From Accumulibacter appositus (GTDB lineage Bacteria > Pseudomonadota > Gammaproteobacteria > Burkholderiales > Rhodocyclaceae), in the NCBI RefSeq assembly GCF_035440685.1, contig NZ_DAORMW010000001.1: a stretch of 64,000 bases of DNA, one strand, 5' to 3'. The notes under the pieces were generated by a model. That model saw nothing but the letters and a program-made list of their open reading frames with translations, was not told where the DNA came from and searched no databases. Below, in pieces: positions 1-8,700 of this stretch. Within the stretch, counting starts at the first letter, position 1. Every line of letters begins with the position of its first letter. The translations under genes were made by a program, and so were the position numbers.

Positions 1-48
1 GACCTTCGCATTACGAATGCGCTGCTCTACCGACTGAGCTACAGCGGC
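1..48 (-). tRNA. tRNA-Thr (CGT), 3' part cut by window edge
   Basis: On the minus strand the sequence begins with acceptor half GCCGCTG, then TA and a D-arm (GCTCAGTCGGTAGAGC). It continues into an anticodon stem-loop with loop TTCGTAA, so the anticodon is CGT (Thr, codon ACG). The variable loop, T-arm and CCA end lie outside the window. The amiC gene lies behind it on the same strand. Confidence 0.9.
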
Positions 49-176
49 ACGGTGAATCTTGAAGCATGTGCAGGGTCGGCATTCTAGCAGCGCCGACGGA
101 TATTTGGAACCTCTATTTGCCACCCTGAGCGCTCACTTGCCGATCTCCCCAATCGCCGCGAGCGCACGCGACAGAG

Positions 177-1532
177 CTAATCGAGCCTGGCCAGCGTCGA
201 CTTGGCCAGCGGCGGATTCATGGCCAGGTACTTCTTGATCCCCGAGAAGATGGCCGTGGCCAATTTGTCCTGGTAGGCGTCGTCGTTCAGGCGCTTCTCC
301 TCCTCCGGATTGGAGATAAAAGCCGTTTCGATCAGGATCGAGGGAATGTCGGGTGCCTTGAGTACGGCAAAGCCGGCCTGCTCGACATGCGCCTTGTGCA
401 GCCGGTTGATACCGCCTATCTCGCCGAGCACCGCCTTGCCGAGCTTGAGGCTGTCGCTGATGGTTGCCGTCTGCGACAGATCGAGCAGCGTACGCGCCAG
501 GACCGGATCGCCGACGTCGATATTGACGCCGCCAATCAGGTCAGAGGCGTTCTCTTTCTGGGCGAGATAACGCGCTGCCGAACTCGAAGCCCCGCTCTCG
601 GAAAGAACGAACACCGACGACCCATTGGCGTCCGGCCTGACGAAGGCGTCGGCATGGATCGAAACGAAGAGGTCGGACTGGATTCGACGCGCTTTATCTA
701 CGCGGGCCCGCAGGGGCACGAAGAAGTCCGACTCACGGGTCAGGACGGCGCGCATGTTCGGATCGGCTGCAATCTTAGCGCGCAAGCGCTTGGCCACCGC
801 CAGCGTGACGTGCTTTTCGTAGCTGCCACCGCGCCCGATCGCGCCCGGATCCTCGCCGCCGTGTCCCGGATCGAGAGTGATCGTCACCAGGCGATCGATG
901 ACCGGCCGGCCCCGCTGCCTGCTCGCTGGCCGGTGCTCGGCGAGTTGCTCCGACTTCGCCTCCACCTTGGCATCGGCGCCTGTTTCGGGACGGCTATCGG
1001 CGACGATCGCGGGACGGCTCTCGACGGGAGCCGCTTGCCAGTCCTTGCTGTCGAGAAGCGAGAGCAGCGGATCGGGCGGCGTCGTCGGATACACGTCGAG
1101 AACCAGGCGATGCCCGTAGCCCGCCACGGGCGCAAGTTCGAAAACCTGCGGTGCGACCTCGGTCTTGAGCTCCATTACCAGGCGAACGACGCCCGGCTTG
1201 TAACGCCCGGCGCGCAGCAGCTTGATATTGGGATCGTCAGGGAGCACCTTGCTGGAAAGACTGTCGAGCACGCTGGTCAGTTCGATGCCTTCCAGGTCCA
1301 CGACCAGACGCTCCGGATCCTTGACCATGAACTGGGTATATTTCAATGGTGCGCTGAGTTCGATCGTCACGCGCGTGTACTCTGCTGCAGGCCAGACGCG
1401 AACGGCGAGGACAGCTGGACTTCTCTTGGCAGACGCTCGCGATACCTGGCTCACTGTCAGCAACAGCGAAGCTCCGGCAAACTTGATCAGTCTCCGGCGT
1501 CCGGCCAACCGCTCTTCAGCGCGTTCAGACAT
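177..1532 (-). CDS. amiC: N-acetylmuramoyl-L-alanine amidase AmiC, Tat-exported
   Basis: Periplasmic zinc amidase that cuts the peptide stem from murein during daughter-cell separation. The start at 1532 was chosen because GAGGAGGG lies just upstream and the protein then opens with MSERAEERLAGRRRLIKFAG, a twin-arginine signal (RRxLxK), as in E. coli AmiC. An AMIN domain occupies about residues 35-135 and a proline/charge-rich linker follows. The catalytic Amidase_3 domain starts near residue 217 with LDPGHGGEDPGA (zinc His), then a Glu in SYEKHVT, SIHADAF (second His) and ILIETAFISNPEEE (catalytic Glu). The length of 451 aa is normal. Its 5' end overlaps the 3' end of tsaE by 46 bp, so the two are translationally linked; tsaE-amiC is a common pairing. 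A longer upstream reading frame exists but would bury the Tat signal. Confidence 0.93.
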   Translation of the reverse strand: MSERAEERLAGRRRLIKFAGASLLLTVSQVSRASAKRSPAVLAVRVWPAAEYTRVTIELSAPLKYTQFMVKDPERLVVDLEGIELTSVLDSLSSKVLPDDPNIKLLRAGRYKPGVVRLVMELKTEVAPQVFELAPVAGYGHRLVLDVYPTTPPDPLLSLLDSKDWQAAPVESRPAIVADSRPETGADAKVEAKSEQLAEHRPASRQRGRPVIDRLVTITLDPGHGGEDPGAIGRGGSYEKHVTLAVAKRLRAKIAADPNMRAVLTRESDFFVPLRARVDKARRIQSDLFVSIHADAFVRPDANGSSVFVLSESGASSSAARYLAQKENASDLIGGVNIDVGDPVLARTLLDLSQTATISDSLKLGKAVLGEIGGINRLHKAHVEQAGFAVLKAPDIPSILIETAFISNPEEEKRLNDDAYQDKLATAIFSGIKKYLAMNPPLAKSTLARLD

Positions 1533-1990
1533 TTTTGTCCCTCCTCGGTACTCGCAACGACGTCCAGCATCCGGCCGTTCCCGCAAATATGGAACACAAG
1601 GACGAGATCCGCCGCAGGCACCTGCCCAGCAGCCTTTTGGGGCCACTCGACCAAGCACACGGCATCGTCTCGGAAATATTCGCTAAGGCCTGCATCAACG
1701 AACTCTTCTGGAAAGTTGAACCGATAGAAATCAAAGTGATACCAGTATATCCTCGAAATCACATAAATTTCAACCAATGTGTAGGTGGGGCTTTTTACCG
1801 GACCGACATGGCCGAGCGCGCGCAACAGGGCGCGCACCAGGCAGGTCTTCCCGGCGCCGAGGTCGCCGTCGAGCCAGACCACCATCCCCGGAGCCAGCAG
1901 GGGCGCCAAATGGCGGCCAAGCTCGGCGGTCGCGGCATCGTCTGCGAGGTGCAGGCGGACAGCCGACTGGTTATCATCGCTGCTATGCAA
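1487..1990 (-). CDS. tsaE: tRNA threonylcarbamoyladenosine biosynthesis ATPase TsaE
   Basis: Small P-loop ATPase that works with TsaB and TsaD in making t6A37 of ANN-decoding tRNAs. Visible motifs are Walker A GDLGAGKT, the family segment SPTYTLVE, HFDFYR and CLVEWPQ. The start is uncertain. TTG at 1990 has GGGAG about eight bases upstream and gives 167 aa, close to the family norm; another TTG at 2062 would add 24 residues unlike TsaE. The 3' end runs 46 bp into amiC. The 5' end overlaps the divergent queG start by a few bases, leaving almost no room for separate promoters. Confidence 0.9.
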   Translation of the reverse strand: MHSSDDNQSAVRLHLADDAATAELGRHLAPLLAPGMVVWLDGDLGAGKTCLVRALLRALGHVGPVKSPTYTLVEIYVISRIYWYHFDFYRFNFPEEFVDAGLSEYFRDDAVCLVEWPQKAAGQVPAADLVLVFHICGNGRMLDVVASTEEGQKCLNALKSGWPDAGD

Positions 1991-3103
1991 GAAGGAAACT
2001 CCCAAACAGGCGCCACCGCCAGCCTGGCCGACGGCCAAGGCGCGTACGCCGCGGTAGCGCAAAAAATCAAGGACTGGGGTGAGGAACTCGGCTTTGCCGC
2101 GATCGGCATCGCCAGGGCCGATGTATCAGCCGCAGCGCCGTGGCTGCTGCGCTGGCTTGCGCTGGGTCGGCACGGCGAAATGGATTATATGGCCAAACAT
2201 GCGGCGCTGCGCGCAGCACCGCCGCTGCTGCTGCCAGGGGCCCTGTCGGTCATCTCGGCACGGTTGACTTACTGGCCTGCGGCCGCCAATGCACAGCGGG
2301 TGCTCGACGATGCTGACCTGGCCTACGTCTCGCGCTATGCACTCGGGCGTGATTATCACAAGACCGTCCGCCAGCGGTTGAAGAAACTCGCCGATCGCCT
2401 TTCCCAGGAGGCGGCGACGCTGGATTTGGCAGAACCCTTTGCCTGCCGCGTGTTTTCCGATTCGGCACCGGTCATGGAAACCGACTTCGCCCGCCAGGCA
2501 GGCACCACCTGGCGCGGCAAACATACGCTGTCGCTGACACGCGAGGGTTCCTGGCACTTCCTCGGAGAGATCTACAGCACCCTGCCGCTCCCCGCCGATA
2601 CGCCGATTGCCGACCATTGCGGCGACTGCCGGCGCTGCCTCGACGCCTGCCCGACCGCAGCCATTGTCGCCCCCTACGAGGTGGACGCGCGGCTGTGCAT
2701 TTCATATTTGACCATCGAGCTGCACGGCAGCATTCCGCTCGCCCTGCGGCCGCTGATCGGCAACCGCATCTACGGCTGCGACGACTGTCAGCTGTGTTGT
2801 CCCTGGAACCGCTTCGCGCAGATCGGCGACCCCGACTTCGCGGTACGCAACGGCCTTGACGCAACGCCACTGACAACCCTTTTCGCCTGGAGCGAGGCGG
2901 ACTTCAACAGCCGCCTGGCCGGCAGCCCGATCCGCCGCATCGGCCACCTGCGCTGGCTGCGCAATATCGCCGTCGCCCTGGGCAATGCACCACACTCGCC
3001 AGCCGTCATCGCGGCGCTATCCACGCGCCAGGATGACCCATCGCCAATGCTGCGCGAGCATGTCGCCTGGGCGCTGGCCCAACATCGCCCGGCCGCCGGC
3101 TGA
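1985..3103 (+). CDS. queG: Epoxyqueuosine reductase QueG
   Basis: Cobalamin- and iron-sulfur-dependent enzyme that reduces epoxyqueuosine to queuosine in the wobble position of GUN tRNAs. After the N-terminal QKIKDWGEELGF segment (the family start region) comes the DUF1730-type reductase domain. Two [4Fe-4S] sets follow: CGDCRRCLDACP near residue 215 and CDDCQLCCPWN near residue 265. The protein is 372 aa, a normal length. ATG 1985 was chosen because it is the only ATG placed correctly before the conserved start; no good ribosome-binding site is visible. It is divergent from tsaE with a few bases of overlap and convergent with ETF-QO. Confidence 0.93.
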   Translation: MQEGNSQTGATASLADGQGAYAAVAQKIKDWGEELGFAAIGIARADVSAAAPWLLRWLALGRHGEMDYMAKHAALRAAPPLLLPGALSVISARLTYWPAAANAQRVLDDADLAYVSRYALGRDYHKTVRQRLKKLADRLSQEAATLDLAEPFACRVFSDSAPVMETDFARQAGTTWRGKHTLSLTREGSWHFLGEIYSTLPLPADTPIADHCGDCRRCLDACPTAAIVAPYEVDARLCISYLTIELHGSIPLALRPLIGNRIYGCDDCQLCCPWNRFAQIGDPDFAVRNGLDATPLTTLFAWSEADFNSRLAGSPIRRIGHLRWLRNIAVALGNAPHSPAVIAALSTRQDDPSPMLREHVAWALAQHRPAAG

Positions 3104-3139
3104 GCGTCAGCAGGCAGCCGCCGTCATTGCGCGGAGTGC

Positions 3140-4780
3140 TCACATGTTGGGATAATTCGGCCCGCCGCCGCCCTCGGGCGCAACCCAGCGGATGTTCTGG
3201 GTCGGATCCTTGATATCGCAGGTCTTGCAGTGAACGCAGTTCGAGGCATTGATCTGCAGACGCGGGCCAGCCGCCTCTTCAACGATTTCATAGACCCCCG
3301 CCGGGCAATAGCGCTGCTCGGGCGAAGCATATTCCTTGAAGTTCACGGAAATCGCCTTGCTGCTGTCGAGCAATTGCAGATGGACCGGTTGCTCCTCCTC
3401 GTGCGCCGTATTGGAGATGAATACCGACGACAGGCGATCGAAGCTCAGGACGCCGTCTGGTCGCGCATACTCGATCGGCTGATGACTGGCGGCCGGCTGC
3501 AATTGCTCGTGGTCGCTGGTTTCGTCCTTGAGGGTGAAGAACATGCGACCACCGAAAAGATTCTGCTCGACCCAGTTGAAGGCGCCACCCGCAAAGGTGC
3601 CGAATTTGTGTAGGGCCGGCCCGAAATTGCGCGCCTGGTACAGTTCGGTGTACAACCACGAAGCCTTGAAGTTTTCCTCATAGGCAAGCAGATCGCTGCG
3701 CCCTTCGGCGCCCGCCTGCAGCGCTGCATGCACTGTTTCGGCAGCCAGCATCGCCGACTTCATGGCCGTATGGATTCCCTTGATCTTGGCGAAATTCAGC
3801 GTCCCGGCGTCACAGCCGATCAACAGTCCGCCAGGAAAACTCTGCTTGGGCAGGCTGTTGAGCCCGCCCTTGGTAATTGCTCGCGCCCCGTAGCACAAGC
3901 GTTTGCCGCCTTCCAGGTACTTCTTGATCTGGGCCTGCGACTTGAAGCGCTGAAATTCCTCGAACGGGGAGAGATAGGGGTTGGCGTAGTTGAGATCGGC
4001 GATCAGCCCCACGGCCACCTGGTTGTCGGCCATGTGATAAAGAAATGAACCGCCGGTGGCACCATGTTCACTGAGCGGCCAGCCAGCACCATGAACGACC
4101 AGACCGGCCTTGTGTTTCGCCGGCTCGATCTCCCATAGTTCCTTGATCCCTATGCCGTAGTGCTGGGCGGTCGCGCCAGCCGCCAAATCGAATCTGGCGA
4201 TCAGTTCCTTGCCCAACTGCCCGCGCGCCCCTTCCGCGAACAGCGTGTACTTGGCGTGCAGCTCAAGGCCCGGCTGGAAACCGTCCTTGGGCTCGCCGTG
4301 CTTGTCACGTCCCAGATCACCGGTCGCCACGCCCTTCACCGATGCGTCGTCGTGATAGAGCAACTCGGCAGCCGCAAACCCAGGGAAGATCTCGACGCCC
4401 AGTGCTTCCGCCTGTTCGCCCAGCCAACGGCACAGGCTGCCCAGGCTGATGATGTAGTTACCGGCGTTGTGCATCGGTGCCGGCACGGCAAAAGCGGGCA
4501 ACTTGACGGCCGCGGTTTCACTACGATACAGATAGACCTGATCTTCGCTGACCGGGGTCTGCAGCGGCGCACCCAGGGCTTGCCAGTCGGGTAGTAATTC
4601 GTCAAGCGCGCGGCTCTCGAACAAGGCGCCTGATAGGATGTGCGCGCCGACCTCCGATCCCTTCTCCAACACCATGACCGATAGATCGGAATTAAGCTGC
4701 TTGAGACGAATCGCCGCACTCAAGCCTGCCGGCCCCGCACCGACAATAACTACGTCATACTCCATCGCTTCACGTTCCAT
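3140..4780 (-). CDS. Electron transfer flavoprotein-ubiquinone oxidoreductase
   Basis: Monotopic inner-membrane flavoprotein that passes electrons from reduced ETF (acyl-CoA and other dehydrogenases) to ubiquinone. The N-terminus has the FAD dinucleotide motif VGAGPAGLSAA. The C-terminus has the single [4Fe-4S] site: YCPAGVYE followed by CVHCKTCDIKDP. The 546 aa length is standard. ATG 4780 has GGGGGAG five bases upstream; ATG 4765 (MEYDVV) is an alternative. It stands alone, convergent with queG, with no etfAB genes nearby. Confidence 0.95.
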   Translation of the reverse strand: MEREAMEYDVVIVGAGPAGLSAAIRLKQLNSDLSVMVLEKGSEVGAHILSGALFESRALDELLPDWQALGAPLQTPVSEDQVYLYRSETAAVKLPAFAVPAPMHNAGNYIISLGSLCRWLGEQAEALGVEIFPGFAAAELLYHDDASVKGVATGDLGRDKHGEPKDGFQPGLELHAKYTLFAEGARGQLGKELIARFDLAAGATAQHYGIGIKELWEIEPAKHKAGLVVHGAGWPLSEHGATGGSFLYHMADNQVAVGLIADLNYANPYLSPFEEFQRFKSQAQIKKYLEGGKRLCYGARAITKGGLNSLPKQSFPGGLLIGCDAGTLNFAKIKGIHTAMKSAMLAAETVHAALQAGAEGRSDLLAYEENFKASWLYTELYQARNFGPALHKFGTFAGGAFNWVEQNLFGGRMFFTLKDETSDHEQLQPAASHQPIEYARPDGVLSFDRLSSVFISNTAHEEEQPVHLQLLDSSKAISVNFKEYASPEQRYCPAGVYEIVEEAAGPRLQINASNCVHCKTCDIKDPTQNIRWVAPEGGGGPNYPNM

Positions 4781-5110
4781 GGCCGCTCCCCCAAGGTTTC
4801 TCAGTTTTCACAAGTAGCCGACCGCCGGCACACCGACATAGGGCGACTGTCCTTGTTGACCACCCATCGGCCGACCCTCCTTCAGGGATATACCGCAGCC
4901 GGAAAGCGCGGTCAAGGTCGGACCGTGTCGCCCCCAGAATCGTCGTCGCCAACAGAGGGTTGCCACGGCCCCACGTCGACCTGCTTGCAGGCGAAGTCAG
5001 GACCACGGATCCTGCTGCAGACCATAAGTCCCAGCGGATTTCCTGGTCATCAAATTCATGCCGGAGCTCATTGACCCCGGTGATGGCAGCTTGTAGAATG
5101 CGCGCTTTCT
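4781..5110. other. Intergenic region, no gene seen
   Basis: About 330 bases between the ETF-QO start and tRNA-Pro. Open frames on both strands show no recognisable protein. It should hold the ETF-QO promoter (leftward) and the tRNA promoter (rightward), but I could not pick convincing -35/-10 pairs. Confidence 0.5.
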
Positions 5111-5187
5111 CGGGGCGTAGCGCAGCCTGGTAGCGCATCTGCTTTGGGAGCAGAGGGTCGTGAGTTCGAATCCCACCGCCCCGACCA
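5111..5187 (+). tRNA. tRNA-Pro (TGG)
   Basis: Acceptor CGGGGCG pairs with CGCCCCG. The anticodon loop TTTGGGA gives TGG, the T-arm GTTCGAATC is present, and CCA is encoded. 77 nt. First of a Pro-Arg-His cluster. Confidence 0.97.
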
Positions 5188-5256
5188 GTTGAACAAGTGC
5201 CTGTTGCAAATGTATCAAGAGGTAGCAGGAAACAGTTGCCAGGCCATGTCGTACTC

Positions 5257-5333
5257 GCGCCCGTAGCTCAACCGGATAGAGCACCGGCCTTCTAAGCCGG
5301 GGGTCGTGAGTTCGAGTCTCGCCGGGCGCGCCA
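5257..5333 (+). tRNA. tRNA-Arg (TCT)
   Basis: Acceptor GCGCCCG pairs with CGGGCGC. The anticodon stem CCGGC/GCCGG holds loop CTTCTAA, anticodon TCT (reads AGA). CCA is encoded. Second gene of the cluster, seven bases before tRNA-His. Confidence 0.97.
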
Positions 5334-5340
5334 GATCAGT

Positions 5341-5417
5341 GGCGGTGTTAGCTCAGTTGGTAGAGCACTGGATTGTGATTCCAGTGGTCACGGGTTCGAG
5401 CCCCGTACATCGCCCCA
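5341..5417 (+). tRNA. tRNA-His (GTG)
   Basis: Carries the histidine-specific extra G(-1) at 5341 opposite C73. The acceptor is GCGGTGT/ACATCGC. Anticodon loop TTGTGAT gives GTG. CCA is encoded. Last tRNA of the cluster. Confidence 0.97.
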
Positions 5418-5795
5418 AAAACTCGAAAAGCCGAAACCAGCAGGGAATCGTCATTTGTCGTCAGCTCTCGCCTCCTTTCGCGGCACCGCATCGGCACAGC
5501 GACAAATAGAGAGTACGACACTCGCCGGCGGGCAAGCCGGAATTCCGACTGTAGATGGAGAGCGGCGGTGATGACTTCCATGAACTGGGGCATCTCGACT
5601 GTGATGACCGCTTGCTTGGCGATCAAGACCCCATTCCAGACCTACCCAGCCGCGATGCGCCACCTTCATCCTTTGCGCCCGGCGTTCGACCTGGCGTGTG
5701 AAGATCGCACGCAGTGACCGTCCAAACCCCGATTCTCGAAGCCGCCAGAATGGGCACTTCGGGCCTCGCTGACAGCAACGGAGAATAGACCACCA
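5418..5795. other. Intergenic region upstream of the PKS
   Basis: 378 bases between tRNA-His and the polyketide synthase start. No recognisable gene on either strand. It may hold the PKS promoter, or the PKS may be read from the tRNA promoter; no clear terminator or promoter is visible. Confidence 0.5.
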
Positions 5796-8700
5796 ATGAC
5801 CGGGCGCGTGGCCATCACCGGCTATTCCTTCCGAATGCCGGGAACAAGCACCAGCCAGTACTGGCAAGACCTGCTGGACTGTCGAGATCTGGTGACTCAG
5901 GTCGATCCCGGACGCTGGGCGCAGGATAGCTTCCTGCATCCGCGTCGCAACCACCCGGGAACCAGCTACACCTTCGCGGCCGGCTCACTGGGCGATATCG
6001 CCAACTTCGACGCGGCCTTCTTTGGTATTTCGCCGCGCGAAGCCGCGCTGATGGACCCGCAGCAGCGCTTGCTGCTCGAAATGAGCTGGGAAGCGATCGA
6101 GAACTCGGGAATCAAGCCCTCCTCCCTGCGTGGAAGCCGCTGCGGCGTCTACGTCGGTATCGCCAGCGCCGATTACTCCTATCGCCTGGCCGATGATCTC
6201 GCCGTAATCGACTCGATGACGGCCACCGGCAACACCGCCAGCATTGCCGCCAACCGCATCTCATACGTTTTCGACCTGTGCGGGCCAAGCATGGCCATCG
6301 ACACTGCCTGCTCGTCGTCGATGGTCGCATTTCACCAGGCCTGTCGCTCGATTCTTTCCGGGGAAAACGCGCAAGCGCTTGCCGGCGGCATCAGCCTGCA
6401 CCTCCATCCCTACGGCTTCCTGGTTTTTGCCAAGGCCACGATGCTCTCCCCGCGCGGCCGCTGCAGCGTCTTCGATGCCTCTGGCGACGGTTACGTGCGC
6501 TCGGAAGGTGGCGGGCTCTTCTTTCTCAAGGATTATGATCAGGCGCTGGCCGATGGCGACCCGATCCTGGCGGTCGTTGCCGGCTCGGCAGTCAATACCG
6601 ATGGTCGCAAATCGGGCCTGACCGTTCCGAGCCCGCAGGTGCAGGCAGCGTTGCTTGAACAAACCTATGCGCAGGCCGGAATTGATCCGCGGGCCATCGA
6701 CTACCTCGAGGCACATGGCACCGGCACGGCGGTCGGCGATCCGATCGAAACCCTGGCCATTGGCGAAGCCCTGGGCAAACGCCGCGACGCTGACAAGCCA
6801 CTCCCGATCGGATCCGTGAAAAGCAATCTGGGGCATCTCGAAACCGCCTCCGGTGTGGCTGGCCTGGTCAAGGCGCTGCACTGCATCAAGCATCGAGTGG
6901 TGCCGGCAACCATCGGCGTCGAAACCCCCAATCCGAACATCAAGCTTGACGACTGGAACATCGAAGTGGTCACCAGGCCACTGGCTCTGAAGGAAACCGG
7001 CAAGCTCATCGTCGGCATCAATTCCTTCGGTTTTGGTGGATCGAACGCCCACGTCATTCTCGAAAGCCACCAGCAAGCCGAAGGCGAGGCCCCGGCAACG
7101 TCGGGCGCAGGCCTGCTACCGCTGATCGTTTCGGCGCGCGACAGCGCTGCGCTGCAGGCAGCGGCACGCGACTTTGCCGATTTTCTGACCGACCAGCCGG
7201 CCAGCGCGCTGTACGACATAGCCTACACCGCCGCCTTCCGCCGTGAGCGGCACCCGCAACAGGCCATTGTCTTCGGCCGGGACGCAAAGGCGATCGCAAG
7301 TGCTTTTCGCGACTTCGCCGAGGAAACGAACGCAGCGGAGAAGGTGAGCGCGGGAACAGCGGCAGCGACGGTGGACTCCGGCAGCGGATTGGCAACGCCA
7401 GCAGGGCTTGCCTTCGTCTACACAGGCAACGGCTCGCAGTGGGCGGGCATGGGAAAGCGCCTGCTGAGTGAAGAACCCGTGTTCCGCGACGCGATCCGCG
7501 AGGTCGACGCACTCTTTCGTCGGCATGCCACCTATTCTCTGGAAGACGAGCTCGCCGGCGTCAACGGCGAAGAAAACCGCTACGAACTGACCGAAATCGC
7601 CCAGCCAGCCCTGTTTGCGATGCAGGTCGGGATCACCCGCATGCTCGCACAACGCGGCCTCACGCCGTCCGTCGTCACCGGCCACAGCGTCGGGGAAGTC
7701 GCGGCCGCCTGGGCCTCGGGCGCGCTGAGCCTCGCCGAAGCCGTACACGTCATCTATCAGCGCAGCCGCCTGCAGGGAACGACCAAAGGCCTGGGGCAGA
7801 TGTGCGCCGTGGCGCTGGGACAAGAGGCCGCTCTGGCTTTGCTGGATGAATTGGGCCTCGCATCCCTGCTCACCCTTGCCGGTGTCAACAGCGCGCGCGG
7901 CGTAACCATTGCTGGCAAAGCGGAGCAGCTCGCGGTTCTCGAAGCGACCCTGGAAGAGCGAAACATCTTCCACAAGCGACTGGACCTCGATTACGCCTTT
8001 CACAGCGCCGCCATGGACGGTATCGAAGTCGAGCTCAGGGAGGTGCTGGCAGACCTCGCACCGCGGGAAAGTGAATTGCCCTTCTGCTCCACGGTCAGCG
8101 GCAAGCAGCTTGCTGGCCGCCAACTCGACGCCGAATACTGGTGGCAGAACATCCGCCAGCCGGTTCTCTTCGCGTCGGCGATCAACACCATTCTGGATGA
8201 CGGTGCGAACATCTTCATCGAAATCGGCCCCAGCCCGATCCTGCGCAGCTATCTCAACGACTGCCTGAAAGAACGGGCAATCGAGGGCCGCGTGATTGCC
8301 ACGGGCCGGCCTGCCGACGACTCGCCACAGGGCGTCTGGGGTGCCGCCAGCCAAGCGATCATCGCCGGCGCAAACCCTGATTGGCAGCCATTCTTCCCGC
8401 GACCGGGTCGCTTTGTGCAGCTGCCCAGCTATCCCTGGCAGCGCGAGCGCCACTGGCATCCGGTCACCGCGGCCTCGGCCGGGCTCATTTATCGGCGCAA
8501 GCTGCACCCCCTGCTGGGCTACCCGCTGCCGCAGCACGCACTGATCTGGGAGAACGAGCTCGATACGCAGCTGTGTCCGGTGCTTGCCGACCATGTCGTC
8601 GGCGAAGCCACGGTTTTCCCGGGTTCCGCTTTCGCCGAGATGGCCCTCGCAGCTGCTGCGGCGTGGCAGCCAGACGCAGTCGCTGCAATCGAAAACCTCG

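Noticed and set aside
387..1727. Plus-strand open frame of 446 codons over amiC
   Set aside because: Antisense to a gene with intact Tat signal and catalytic motifs.
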